A stretch of DNA of 57,763 nt from Pirellulales bacterium (GCA_022841705.1 JALHQZ010000013.1:1-57763); one strand, 5' to 3'; shown: positions 5,884-14,729, counted from the stretch's first letter. Notes: generated by a model from the sequence alone, not told the origin. Numbers and translations are program-made.

Positions 5884-7059
5884 ATGGCCCGACCAGCGAA
5901 ATCGTTCCCTTCTTATCGTAAGCATCGCGCCAGCGGCCAGGCCGTTGTCACGATCGGCGCCCGGGATTTCTACCTTGGGCCCCACGGCACTGATGTCAGC
6001 AAGCGGGAGTACGACCGGCTCGTGATGGAGTGGGTTGCCGCCGGCCGCAACAATAGCTTTGGGACCCCGGAAAGTACGCTTTCCATCGCCGAACTCCTCG
6101 TCGATTACATCAAGCACTGTCGGATCCACTATGGGACTGGGCCGAAATCGACGACCGCGAAGATCATCATTATTCTCCGCACGCTCAACGCGATGTACGG
6201 CGACACTGCCGCGGCTGAGTTCGGCGTCCAGGAGTACAAAGCGGTCCGCGAAAAGTTCATCCAAGCCGGGCACAGTCGGCGGTACATCAATGATGAGATG
6301 GCGGAGGTGACACGCTTCTTCCGCTGGGCGGTCGCTGAGGGAAAGATTCCCGCCCAGGTGGTGCAAACCTTGCAATTGATCCCGGGGCTCCGCCGCGGAA
6401 AAAGCGAAGCGCGAGAAACCGATCCAGTCACGCCCGTCAGTGATGCGATCGTCGACGTGACGCTGCCGCACCTTCCGGCAGTCGTCAGCGCCATGGTCAG
6501 GCTACAGCGACTGACAGGGGCCCGGCCCGCGGAGATCTGCGCCCTTCGCCCGATCGACATTGATCGTAGCGCGGCGGTTTGGCTGTACCGGCCAACGCAT
6601 CACAAAACCGCCCACCGCGGCCGCGAGCGAGTGATCTTCATCGGGCCCCGAGCGCAGGAAGTACTGCAGTCGTTCCTCGACCGGGACCCAGAGAGTTTCT
6701 GTTTCCGGCCCGTCGATTCCGAATCTCTCCGGCGAGCGGCGGCCAGTTTGAATCGAAAGACCCCCAAAGGCCAAGGTAATTCCCCCGGCTCGAATCGAAA
6801 GCCATCCCCCCAACGCCAACCCGGGCAACGGTACTCGGTCGACTCGTACCGGCGGGCGATTCATCGCGTGTGTAAGTCGCAGGACATCCCCCATTGGAGT
6901 CCGAATCAACTGCGTCATCAGCACGCGACGGAGGTTCGCAAACAGTTTGGCCTCGAAGCGGCTCAAATTGCCTTGGGGCATTCCACCGCGAATGTGACCC
7001 AGATTTACGCCGAGCGTGACCTGGGGAAAGGAGTCGAAGTGGCGAAATTGATCGGTTAG
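5884..7059 (+). CDS. Tyrosine recombinase / phage-type integrase
   Basis: A 391-residue site-specific recombinase that would integrate and excise the element. A SAM-like core-binding region (about 65-155) precedes the catalytic domain, which shows Arg214 (RLTGARPAEICALR), the beta-hairpin Lys region HHKTAHRGRERV (about 239-250), Arg344 in SPNQLRHQHAT, His366 in ALGHST and the nucleophile Tyr375 in VTQIYAERD. The first residue of the usual HxxR box is Asn (NQLR) rather than His; I recall the same variant in other planctomycete integrases. A low-complexity Pro/Gln/Arg insert lies at about 295-315. The ATG at 5884 follows the palindrome. The gene points away from the tRNA-derived site, as expected for the int end of an integrated element. 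Confidence 0.92.
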   Translation: MARPAKSFPSYRKHRASGQAVVTIGARDFYLGPHGTDVSKREYDRLVMEWVAAGRNNSFGTPESTLSIAELLVDYIKHCRIHYGTGPKSTTAKIIIILRTLNAMYGDTAAAEFGVQEYKAVREKFIQAGHSRRYINDEMAEVTRFFRWAVAEGKIPAQVVQTLQLIPGLRRGKSEARETDPVTPVSDAIVDVTLPHLPAVVSAMVRLQRLTGARPAEICALRPIDIDRSAAVWLYRPTHHKTAHRGRERVIFIGPRAQEVLQSFLDRDPESFCFRPVDSESLRRAAASLNRKTPKGQGNSPGSNRKPSPQRQPGQRYSVDSYRRAIHRVCKSQDIPHWSPNQLRHQHATEVRKQFGLEAAQIALGHSTANVTQIYAERDLGKGVEVAKLIG

Positions 7060-7263
7060 CACCGATTTTTCTCACGATCTCCATTACCGATCATGCTACG
7101 AGCCGCCAGGCGTTCCTGGGCGGCTCATTTTTTTGATCGCGTGGCCAGTGGATGCAACTCCGCCTGCGACGCTAAAATACGCGCGGGACTCACGCCCTGT
7201 CGACGTTACTCTCGAAACGCAACGGCTGAACAGCACCCCGACCTATTCTCGTGGTTTCTACCT

Positions 7264-9408
7264 ATGGATCTAAAACCAACACCAGCTGACGCTGGGGATA
7301 ACTCGGTTGCGGAAGAATTCCAAACGCACTTCGGTGGAAACCTCGAGCCCTGGCAGACTTGCTGCGAGCGGATTGAGCGATTCTCGCAGTCACTTAACGA
7401 CCCAAACGTTAGCTTGGAGCTGTATTCCCAACTCTGGGGAGCTTGCGCGGAGACAGGAGCCATCGAAGACGTTTTGAATTTATTCTGTTCAGCCGATTTG
7501 GAGGTTTTGCTGAGGCGAGTCCGCACTTTGGCGTATTTGCGACATCCTCTCACCCCGCATTTCAGCATCCGAGAACTGGCCCGCCAACTCGAATCGTTTC
7601 TTGAATACCAAAAGGGCGAAGTCTGTCGGGCGCTTATCGCCACGGGAATGCCGCCCCGCCCATTTGCGGAAGTCCCTTGGCTTGACCGATCGCTTCGATG
7701 CCTTTATCCGACGCGGATGTGTGACGAGCAGTGGACACCCGATTACGAGCTTAAGTGGCAGCGATATGTATCAGCCACCGATCCGACTGCCGATGGGATG
7801 GAGGAAATCTATGGTGAGCACTCCCTGCGTCTCGCCCACTGCCAATATCAAGAGGCCCATCTTCGTCCGGAGTTTCAGTCGGAGGAGGCCGAAGATGAGC
7901 TCAATGGTGTCACGACGCAGGAGCTGGCGGAAGTCTTCGGAATCAATCCCCTGGTCGACGCGATGGAATTAGGGCGGGGTCGTTTCTTTGCCGTTCGAGC
8001 GAAGTTAATTAAAGCACTCCTGTACGGCGTGAATCAGGGGGCCCCGGCGGTGGGCATTCGTGACCAAATAGTAGACATACTCGGGCTTAGGGACGACAGC
8101 CGGGCTGCGGAACAACTCCTACCTCAAGCGAAGAATCCTATGACTGATCGGATCAAATCTGGCGTCGATCACATTCCTCCTGAAGTATTCGCACTCGCAG
8201 TGAGCACCTGGCGTCTGGTCCCGCAGTGGTTGAATTGGGACTGTCAATATGCTCGCGACGATGACGGACAACTAGGCCAGTCGATAGATCCGATTGAGGC
8301 CCCCGGTGGTCTGACCGACATTCTATCGGTCATCGCAACAGTGCTGGCGGAACACATGGTGGGGTCGTTTGCCTGGGCTGAGGCGCATGCCCCCGCCGCT
8401 CTGCGGCATCAATTCGCGGCCGAGGCCGTCGGCTTCGTCTACCTGCGGTGCCGCCTCGGTGGCTCCAACGTCTCCGAAATCGATGACTACGCCGACGAAC
8501 TTTACGAGCGACTAGAGAAGCAATTCGCTGCTCGACTGAAGCAGGCCAAGTACTTGATTGACGCCATCTGGGCGAGTTCAGCTGTTGGCCAAGAGGCGGA
8601 ACTACGGTCCAAGCTGATGGTCGCCTTGCTCAGTGCATCGTCCGAGCAGATTTTTAAGCAGATGTCGGATATGGACATTAACGATGTCCGAGCGAAATTA
8701 TCGAGTTTGTCAGCTCATGGGCCTGCTGAGGGGCACGCTGGTAAGCCCGCCGAACCCATGTACGCCTTTGAGTTACGTAGAAGATTTGGGATGCCTTACT
8801 GGTTTATACGCTTTGACCACGAATCCGGGCCGACCGACGACTGCATCGGCTACCATCGAATTCACTTGTTACTGCAGAGACGCCCAAAATACGTCGGCAG
8901 CTCAGAGTTTCCTGGGGGGCAGCCCAAGCTCCTGCACACCGGCAGTCCTGAGTTGCTGCAAGGCGAAACAGATCGAGATGCATTCGGGGGGGACGACACT
9001 GAACTTTTGGCCTCAAGGTCTGGTGATAAATTTGGACATACTGACCAAGCGGTTGTGATTACTCAAGAAAACGTGGGATCGCTGAAACGAGCCAAAATCT
9101 GTCGGAGTGCTTTCTGTCGAGCATCCAGACTCGAGAAAGCCGGGGATGTCGTTGATGACAAAACAAAAAAGAAAGCTGAAGAATGGCAGAAGTTGATGGA
9201 GCATAATCCGAGTATTGACCAGGCCGTTGTCGACTTTGAGAAAGCACGAAACAGATTTCGGGCGATAAGCAAATCTGCCCGTGAGGCAATCGAAGGGAGG
9301 ATCAAGCTACCATTGCCAGAACTCGCAACCCACCTCGACGATTCCATACAGTGGGAATGTTGCGGCGCATTCTATCAACCCAAGAGAGAGGTCGATTGGA
9401 ATTTGTGA
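7264..9408 (+). CDS. Large uncharacterised protein of the element
   Basis: A 714-residue soluble protein. The frame is open from 7093, but 7264 is the first ATG giving a protein-like N-terminus (MDLKPTPADAG); no clear ribosome binding site marks either. No signal peptide, transmembrane segment or nucleotide-binding motif is visible. The C-terminal 200 residues contain CIGYHRIHLLLQRRPKY, a coiled KKKAEEWQKLM ... FEKARNRFRAISKSAREAIEGRI region and a final DDSIQWECCGAFYQP. This layout resembles the C-terminal domain (GLRYLAxLL ... RxAVxxAIxRAL ... LGxHLxxSIxTGxFCxY) I know from other planctomycete proteins, but diverged. Position between integrase and the core genes fits cargo; a defence role is possible but unsupported. 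Confidence 0.65.
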   Translation: MDLKPTPADAGDNSVAEEFQTHFGGNLEPWQTCCERIERFSQSLNDPNVSLELYSQLWGACAETGAIEDVLNLFCSADLEVLLRRVRTLAYLRHPLTPHFSIRELARQLESFLEYQKGEVCRALIATGMPPRPFAEVPWLDRSLRCLYPTRMCDEQWTPDYELKWQRYVSATDPTADGMEEIYGEHSLRLAHCQYQEAHLRPEFQSEEAEDELNGVTTQELAEVFGINPLVDAMELGRGRFFAVRAKLIKALLYGVNQGAPAVGIRDQIVDILGLRDDSRAAEQLLPQAKNPMTDRIKSGVDHIPPEVFALAVSTWRLVPQWLNWDCQYARDDDGQLGQSIDPIEAPGGLTDILSVIATVLAEHMVGSFAWAEAHAPAALRHQFAAEAVGFVYLRCRLGGSNVSEIDDYADELYERLEKQFAARLKQAKYLIDAIWASSAVGQEAELRSKLMVALLSASSEQIFKQMSDMDINDVRAKLSSLSAHGPAEGHAGKPAEPMYAFELRRRFGMPYWFIRFDHESGPTDDCIGYHRIHLLLQRRPKYVGSSEFPGGQPKLLHTGSPELLQGETDRDAFGGDDTELLASRSGDKFGHTDQAVVITQENVGSLKRAKICRSAFCRASRLEKAGDVVDDKTKKKAEEWQKLMEHNPSIDQAVVDFEKARNRFRAISKSAREAIEGRIKLPLPELATHLDDSIQWECCGAFYQPKREVDWNL

Positions 9409-9998
9409 GTCTTCCGGTTCTTGGTGGATCTGAGAGCGACAAGAGCAGCGTGGGAATTCCGCGAGGCCGCTGTACGTCAGTCCCGGGGGACAGGCAGCGT
9501 AAGCTAATCTGTCACCACATTCCACCGATTGTGTGACTGTTCCGACATACCGGCTTTCGCTTCCCCGGGATGTTTGATCTCAACTCGTAATTGCCGGGGG
9601 GCATCGCACCGCTAGTCCACTTGATTGGTGCTGGGTCTCCAACACGACATCCCAGAACGTCCCGATCCAGCGGCTACTTGCTCGCCGGGGAGCTTCGATC
9701 TTTTTCACTGTTGCGGGTTACCACAACACGTCTCGTGTGCCTATCGCCTCCGGTTGCTGTGAACCGGAACGCCCGCTCACGTTGCGGAAGTCTTGCGTAG
9801 CGTACCACCCCGCGTGCTTTCAACTTGTGGGCCACTATCGACCCGCCAATCTCCGCCACACTTTTTTCGTGCGCCGGCTGGCGCCCGAGCACAGTTCTCG
9901 TGCGTAGCGCCGACCATCGGGCGGCAAGGTTGGGAACACTCCGTGAAGTGGGTCCAAAAATCTCGCAAGAAACTTTTCCTGTGCGCAGAACACGAAAA
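9409..9998. other. Non-coding stretch in the element
   Basis: I see no strong gene. A minus-strand reading of 72 codons at 9674-9892 (with KSVAEIGGSIVAHKLKARG) has acceptable codon use but no recognisable family or ribosome binding site. I leave it uncalled. Confidence 0.35.
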
Positions 9999-10060
9999 AA
10001 GTACCCCCATAACCCTTGGTGGCCAACGGGTCACGCACGTTTTACCAAATTGGGGTACTT
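9999..10060. promoter_or_regulatory. Spaced inverted repeat before the DUF1580-like gene
   Basis: AAGTACCCC at 9999-10007 and its exact reverse complement GGGGTACTT at 10052-10060 flank 44 bases. The right arm ends 4 bases before the next ATG, so it overlaps the expected ribosome binding site. Centre-to-centre spacing is 53 bases, close to five helical turns, compatible with a looped autoregulatory operator. Confidence 0.5.
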
Positions 10061-10064
10061 GAAG

Positions 10065-10355
10065 ATGGATGAAGAAGAGAGGGACGAAGACGAATGGATA
10101 CCGCTCGCCAGAGCCGCGAAGCATTTCCCGGGAAGGCCGCACGTAGCGACGCTCTATCGCTGGAGCACCCGGGGAGTCAATGGGCGACGATTGTTGACGG
10201 CGCTCATTGGCGGTCGCCGATTCACGCACCACGGTTGGATCCGGCAGTTTATTGACAATGGCGGCCCGCCAACGGCGCCGTCACCGCACACTTCGAGCAA
10301 ACAGCGGCCGGGGGTCGAAGAGGCGCAGCGGGAGCTCCGCCGCCTCGGCCTTTGA
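10065..10355 (+). CDS. DUF1580-like helix-turn-helix protein (excisionase/regulator type)
   Basis: A 96-residue protein: an acidic start (MDEEERDEDEW), then IPLARAAKHFPGRPHVATLYRWSTRGVNG, then a beta-hairpin with GGRRFTHHGWIRQFID. This is the layout of MerR/excisionase-like winged-helix proteins and matches the planctomycete DUF1580 type, in which a recognition helix follows the PHVSTLYRW motif. Such proteins usually act as recombination directionality factors or repressors of the element. The ATG at 10065 is chosen because the domain begins at once after it. The inverted repeat at 9999-10060 is immediately upstream. Confidence 0.75.
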   Translation: MDEEERDEDEWIPLARAAKHFPGRPHVATLYRWSTRGVNGRRLLTALIGGRRFTHHGWIRQFIDNGGPPTAPSPHTSSKQRPGVEEAQRELRRLGL

Positions 10356-10508
10356 CCTACCGATTCCGCCTCGGCTTCACGCCCAGCGTCTGGGGGTGCG
10401 GCCTGATCGACAACGTTGAGTAGTTCTGCTCGGCCCATCCGATGACATGCCCGCTGAACTAACCCCGGTTCTCAAAAACATTAACACCAAAACTATTTGG
10501 AGGAAGCT

Positions 10509-11165
10509 ATGACCAACATTCGTAATCAGCACGCCGATCCGCAGCCGCAGCCTGTCGATCTAGGCAGCGGGCAACCACCCGAGTCCGGCGTTCTCGCAGC
10601 CGCGGCGCCCAATCCCTTCGACCCGGCTCGCCTGCGTTTGTCTCAAAACTTTGCAATGAGCACGGGTGTGAAGAAGCTGGTGACCACGGTCCCCGTGCGC
10701 AAGCCCGACAAGGAGTGGTTCAACCGGGTTCACTTGGACCCAGGCTATAGTTTGGAGACCGCAGTGATCGAGCGGAAGGAAGACCGAGAGACCTACCTTG
10801 TCGAACAGTCGCTTTGGCCCGAGTTGGCGTCGGAGTCCACGTTTTGCCCGCGTGCGTTGTTCACTGGCATCAATCGCCAAGGCGTGCTGTTTTTGTGGCC
10901 GGTGCGTTTACCCGGGACTGATGGCAAGCTCGATAACTGGAGTGCTTCGGCGCTCGAGGCTATCAATCGTGCCAAGGAAGGGTGGATCCGAGTTGGTTCG
11001 AACATGAGTCTGGGCGCGTACGAAATCTATGAGGCCAAAGGCGCGTATGGTGAACCCGAATGGCCCGATCTCTCGTTCTCCGAGATTTTGCGAATCGCCT
11101 TTAAGGATCGATTTATCAACTCGATGGATCATCCCGTCCTCCGCAAGCTGCGAGGTGAAATTTGA
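10509..11165 (+). CDS. Conserved protein co-occurring with the element's DNA polymerase
   Basis: A 218-residue soluble protein of no known function that I recognise as a recurrent partner upstream of PolA-like genes in planctomycete and phage-like elements. Recognisable blocks are FDPARLRLSQNFA, GVKKLVTTVPVRKP, SLETAVIERKEDRETYLV, a central GVLFLWPVRLPG, and a C-terminal EWPDLSFSEILRIAFKDRFI. The ATG at 10509 has GGAGG 5 bases upstream, deciding against the ATG at 10497. Its stop overlaps the TTG start of the polymerase gene, so the two are cotranslated. A role as accessory replication or ssDNA-handling factor is inference from this fixed pairing. Confidence 0.75.
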   Translation: MTNIRNQHADPQPQPVDLGSGQPPESGVLAAAAPNPFDPARLRLSQNFAMSTGVKKLVTTVPVRKPDKEWFNRVHLDPGYSLETAVIERKEDRETYLVEQSLWPELASESTFCPRALFTGINRQGVLFLWPVRLPGTDGKLDNWSASALEAINRAKEGWIRVGSNMSLGAYEIYEAKGAYGEPEWPDLSFSEILRIAFKDRFINSMDHPVLRKLRGEI

Positions 11166-12901
11166 GCCTTGCTGCACTTGCAGCGTTCGCCGAAGTCTGG
11201 CTGGTCGATTTTGAATTCGGCCAGCCAGACGGTGAAACGCCAACCGTAAAGTGCATGGTCGGCCATGAACTGCGCTCAGGCCGTACCATCCGCTTGTTCC
11301 GCGAAGAACTCGAAATGCGATCGGAATCGCCGATCCCGACCGGGGCGGATGTTTTATTTGTTGCTTACTACGCAAGCGCCGAGATCGGGTGTTACCTAAG
11401 CTTGGGCTGGCAGCTGCCAAAACGCGTTCTCGATCTTTATGTCGAATTCCGCTGCCTAACGTCGGGACTCGGCTCCGCTAACGGCTATGGTCTACTTGGC
11501 GCCATGTGCCATTACGGACTGCCGAGTATCGAGGCGGGTGAGAAAGAAAGCATGCGGCAACTGGCGATGCGCGATGGGCCTTACACCGAGGAGGAGCGAC
11601 GAGCCCTGCTCGAATATTGTGAATCCGATGTCATGGCGCTGGCCCAACTACTTCCAGCGATGTTGCAGAAAAACGACCTCCCGCGAGCGCTACTTCGCGG
11701 GCGTTACATGATCGCTGCCGCTGCCATGGAAGCGACAGGGATTCCAATCGACACCTTTACATTCCAAGCTCTCCGCGACAACTGGGGAGATATCCAGCAG
11801 CGGCTGATCGACCGGATCGACGAGGAGTACGGTGTCTTCGACGGACTTACGTTCAAGGCCGATCGATTTCAAAACTACCTCGCCCGGCGCAACATCGCCT
11901 GGCCCCATACCGATCAAGGAAACCTTAAACTCGACGAAGACACCTTCAGTGACATGGCGAAATGCCATCCGGAGCTTCAAAACCTCAAACAGTTACGAAA
12001 GTCGCTTGCCGAAATGCGGAAGCTGTCACTGGCTGTAGGATTTGACGGCCGCAACCGGTGTCTCCTGTCCGCCTTCGGGAGCAAGACTGGGCGCAACCAG
12101 CCCAGCAGCGCCAAGTTTGTGTTCGGCCCCTCGGCGTGGTTCAGAGGGCTCATTAAACCCAAACGCGGGCGGGCGATCGCCTACTCCGATTGGGAACAGC
12201 AAGAATGGGGGATCGCAGCCGCACTATCAAACGACGCGGCGATGATGTCCGCGTACGCGTCGGGCGACCCGTATCTAGAGTTCGCCAAGCAGGCGGGAGC
12301 GGCGCCCCGGGAAGCGACCAAAGACTCCCACGCAGCCATCCGCGAGCAATTCAAGGTATGTGCGCTGGCGGTGCAATATGGAATGCACGAGCAGTCGTTG
12401 GCGGCGAGGCTAGGCGTACCTGTCGCCCGAGCGCGGCAGTTGCTGGAGCTCCACCGGCAAACCTACCGGCGGTTTTGGGAGTGGAGCCAATCAGTTGTCG
12501 ATCATGCAATGTTGCACGGCTGGCTGCAAACCGTATTCGGTTGGCGGGTGCATGTGGGAGCCCAGGGCAACCCGCGCTCGCTGGCGAATTTTCCCATGCA
12601 GGCGAACGGGGCCGAAATGCTGCGGCTGGCCTGCTGCCTCGCCACCGAAAACGGCATCGCGGTCTGCTGCCCCGTGCATGACGCCCTGCTGATCGAAGCC
12701 GACGCCGATCACATCGAAACGGAGGCGGCCCGCTGCCAAGCGTACATGCGTGAAGCTTCCGAGGTGGTGCTGGACGGGTTCCCCCTGCGGAGCGATTGCA
12801 AAATCGTTAAGTACCCCGACCGGTACATGGACCCGCGCGGTGAAGAATTCTGGGACATGGTGACGGGGCTGATCGAGCAACAAGCAGCCATCGCCGTGTA
12901 G
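11162..12901 (+). CDS. Family A DNA polymerase with 3'-5' exonuclease domain
   Basis: A 579-residue polymerase, shorter than cellular Pol I because the 5' nuclease domain is absent. The N-terminal part has DEDD-exonuclease features (VDFEFGQ at about 15-21 and YCESDV near 158). The polymerase domain shows motif A (YSDWEQQEWGIAAALS), motif B (REQFKVCALAVQYG) and motif C (CPVHDALLIEA), all with key residues intact. The TTG start at 11162 overlaps the stop of the upstream gene by four bases (TTGA), with GAGGTG as ribosome binding site. It would replicate or repair the element itself. Comparable polymerases are common in phages and plasmid-like integrative elements. Confidence 0.9.
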   Translation: MSLAALAAFAEVWLVDFEFGQPDGETPTVKCMVGHELRSGRTIRLFREELEMRSESPIPTGADVLFVAYYASAEIGCYLSLGWQLPKRVLDLYVEFRCLTSGLGSANGYGLLGAMCHYGLPSIEAGEKESMRQLAMRDGPYTEEERRALLEYCESDVMALAQLLPAMLQKNDLPRALLRGRYMIAAAAMEATGIPIDTFTFQALRDNWGDIQQRLIDRIDEEYGVFDGLTFKADRFQNYLARRNIAWPHTDQGNLKLDEDTFSDMAKCHPELQNLKQLRKSLAEMRKLSLAVGFDGRNRCLLSAFGSKTGRNQPSSAKFVFGPSAWFRGLIKPKRGRAIAYSDWEQQEWGIAAALSNDAAMMSAYASGDPYLEFAKQAGAAPREATKDSHAAIREQFKVCALAVQYGMHEQSLAARLGVPVARARQLLELHRQTYRRFWEWSQSVVDHAMLHGWLQTVFGWRVHVGAQGNPRSLANFPMQANGAEMLRLACCLATENGIAVCCPVHDALLIEADADHIETEAARCQAYMREASEVVLDGFPLRSDCKIVKYPDRYMDPRGEEFWDMVTGLIEQQAAIAV

Positions 12902-12927
12902 CCATCAACCCACCGAACATGGTTGGC

Positions 12928-12997
12928 CAGGTGTCCCCCCAGCGGACACCTGACCTGTCCCATGAGGGAACAGGTAGGTGTCCCTTGATGGGACACC
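12928..12997. promoter_or_regulatory. Three tandem hairpins / inverted repeats
   Basis: Three stems follow one another: CAGGTGTCC/GGACACCTG (12928-12952), ACCTGT-CCC/GGG-A-ACAGGT (12953-12976) and GGTGTCCC/GGGACACC (12977-12997). All share the GGTGTCC or CCTGTCCC core. They lie after the polymerase stop and before an AT-rich stretch (13000-13035) and the winged-helix gene at 13050. They could be operators of that protein, part of a replication origin, or RNA processing/termination structures. Confidence 0.7.
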
Positions 12998-13049
12998 CGT
13001 ACAGTATCTTCTTATTTTAGTTTATTTACATAGATAGAGAGGTCATGTT

Positions 13050-13430
13050 GTGACAGACCACATTGATCCGTCGGCCTATGGCTCGCAGCTTAATCCGGCC
13101 AACATCGAAACAGTGATTGGGGTACGAATTCCGAAAGGGGAGAAGTTTGTGCGCGGGCCCATCCCCTGGAACTGGCTGATGGCCACCGGTCAGCTTTCGC
13201 CCTCGAGCGTTGGCGTCGGACTGGTTCTTTGGTTCCTGAGCGGGTGCGCCAAATCGCGTGTTGTGAAGTTCAGTTACAAACGAGCCGCCGACTTGGGATT
13301 GAAGCGGAAGTCGGTGTACTCGGCCCTGAAGTCCATGGAGGCGGCGGGCTTAGTGTCGATTACGCGTCACCGGGGGAAGTGCCCGGTTGTGACCATTCTG
13401 GCCCCCGAGCCTTCGGCAGCTAAAGCGTGA
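13050..13430 (+). CDS. Winged-helix DNA-binding protein
   Basis: A 126-residue protein starting with GTG at 13050 behind AGAGAGGT. After a polar N-terminus it has IPWNWLMATGQL and a winged helix-turn-helix at about 70-118 (FSYKRAADLGLKRKSVYSALKSMEAAGLVSITRH, then wing strand CPVVTIL). This type resembles the DNA-binding part of plasmid replication initiators and MarR/PadR-like regulators; size favours a small regulator. It is preceded by the three hairpins and an AT-rich segment, which it probably binds, and is followed by the first copy of the duplicated two-gene module. Confidence 0.65.
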   Translation: MTDHIDPSAYGSQLNPANIETVIGVRIPKGEKFVRGPIPWNWLMATGQLSPSSVGVGLVLWFLSGCAKSRVVKFSYKRAADLGLKRKSVYSALKSMEAAGLVSITRHRGKCPVVTILAPEPSAAKA

Positions 13431-13693
13431 TGACAGTAATTCTCTGGCGAGTTTCGAAGATGGCCCCGGATCAGATCGCGCCTCTACCTTCCGGCTACAG
13501 GTGTATCGTCACGGGGGAGTGCAGTTCGATTTCTGGAGGACAAAGTTCGTGCCCGCGTAGTACAACAAATTTCAACGCCGAGTGATCGTGTTGCCGACTT
13601 GCTGCGTAGTTTTTTTTCGACCGCCGGTGATTGTTTCACTGCGGCTTTTTCACCGTCGGCACAACTGCCGACACAACAACGCTAAGGTTAAGT

Positions 13694-14290
13694 ATGACTG
13701 AAGCTGATGACAAAGATGGGGGAATGATTCCTGCGCCGCGATTTTCCAACATCGATTGGAAAGCACTCTATCGCAAGCAGGGGGTGGACGATTCCCAGGC
13801 AAGCGGTGCAACCGATGCCGACGACTCCATGGATGTGGAAGATGATGTTGCCGAGCTCATGAGGCGGGCTAATAACGGCGACTATGAAGCTGAGCAGAGG
13901 GTCCGGTCTTTTTTCCGTTCTCGCTCGCACCACATCAAACGGTACGGTAGCATCGGCGCCCAAGTCCGAGATTCAACCATCGAAGAGCTCCTTCGCTTTG
14001 ACCCCGTTGGCGCGGAGTATGCGATGAGGAATGCCGAGTACATAGAACGCGAACTGCGCACACGCGGCAAAACCCCCCTCATCCGAATGGCGACAGAACG
14101 CGTCTTGGCGGCGCATATTCTTGCGGGCGCTCAAGACGAAATCTACCGGCAGGCGGTCTACAGCGGATCAATCCCCGCCTATTTCACCCGCGCGCAACTG
14201 GAGTGCCACCAGAGCTTTCTTGCCGCCCTGGAAGCGCTAAAAGTCGCCGAATCCCTGGAAAAACCAGCTATTACGGGGGAGCGGGCGTAA
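13694..14290 (+). CDS. Uncharacterised element protein, copy 1 of a paralogous pair
   Basis: A 198-residue soluble protein. After a variable N-terminus the core (about 55-190) reads AELMRRANNGDYEAEQRVRSFFR ... GAQVRDSTIEELLRFDPVGAEYAMRNAEYIERELRTRGKTPLIRMATERVLAAHILAG, and so on. The same succession (helix, RDTLIEELL, long helix ending in PLRRLALDRCLLAWL) occurs in the gene at 16694-17386, so the two are paralogues. I recall this as a protein family widespread in planctomycete integrative elements with no known function. It is followed directly by a PC4-like gene. The ATG at 13694 begins a better N-terminus than the ATG at 13631. Confidence 0.6.
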   Translation: MTEADDKDGGMIPAPRFSNIDWKALYRKQGVDDSQASGATDADDSMDVEDDVAELMRRANNGDYEAEQRVRSFFRSRSHHIKRYGSIGAQVRDSTIEELLRFDPVGAEYAMRNAEYIERELRTRGKTPLIRMATERVLAAHILAGAQDEIYRQAVYSGSIPAYFTRAQLECHQSFLAALEALKVAESLEKPAITGERA

Positions 14291-14327
14291 CCGCCACCCC
14301 ATTTTTATCACCATGAGGTATTGGTAA

Positions 14328-14711
14328 ATGACAAATTATGTAAGCGGCCCGACCATCGCGACGTTCCGTAAGAATAAGGCCGAAGAGGTCCGGGCTTCGG
14401 TCGATTGGTGCGATAAAGGCCACCTGATGAATTTCCGCGTGTACAAGTGGATTAAGAAGTACGGGTGGATTGCCACCGAAAAGGGGCTGTCGATGCTCGT
14501 CGGGAGGTATACGGATCTTCTTAGGATGGTGCTGGCGATGGGCGAGCACCTAAAGAAGGTGGAGTTGCTGTCCGAAACCGATTGCAACGCGGTACAGCAG
14601 CTACTGGGTCAGTACAGCGGGAGTTGGGGAGCGCCACCCAACGAGCCGCTCCCTGATCCGCCGGCCCCTCCGCCGAAACGACGGCCACAGCGAACCGTGA
14701 TTGGCGCCTAG
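14328..14711 (+). CDS. PC4-like ssDNA-binding protein, copy 1
   Basis: A 127-residue protein whose first 90 residues follow the PC4/p15 (Sub1-like) transcriptional-coactivator fold: RKNKAEEVRASVDWCDKGHLMNFRVYKW (four strands), then YGWIATEKGLSMLVGRYTDLLRMVLAMGEHL (strand plus helix). A Pro-rich basic tail follows (about 100-127). Bacterial PC4-like proteins bind single-stranded DNA. The ATG at 14328 has GAGGT upstream. It sits 37 bases after its partner gene and is followed by a terminator. Compared with the second copy at 17541, the family motif (VDLRVY, PTKKGLSL) is more degenerate here. Confidence 0.65.
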   Translation: MTNYVSGPTIATFRKNKAEEVRASVDWCDKGHLMNFRVYKWIKKYGWIATEKGLSMLVGRYTDLLRMVLAMGEHLKKVELLSETDCNAVQQLLGQYSGSWGAPPNEPLPDPPAPPPKRRPQRTVIGA

Positions 14712-14729
14712 CGCACCTGACGCTCCGAA

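Noticed and set aside
5752..6471. Long minus-strand reading opposite the integrase (239 codons)
   Set aside because: It lies entirely over the integrase, translates the palindrome and tRNA core, and has no family pattern; it is the antisense shadow of a high-GC gene.
9674..9892. Minus-strand reading of 72 codons in the element
   Set aside because: Acceptable codon use, but no family match, no ribosome binding site and no conserved context; too weak to call.
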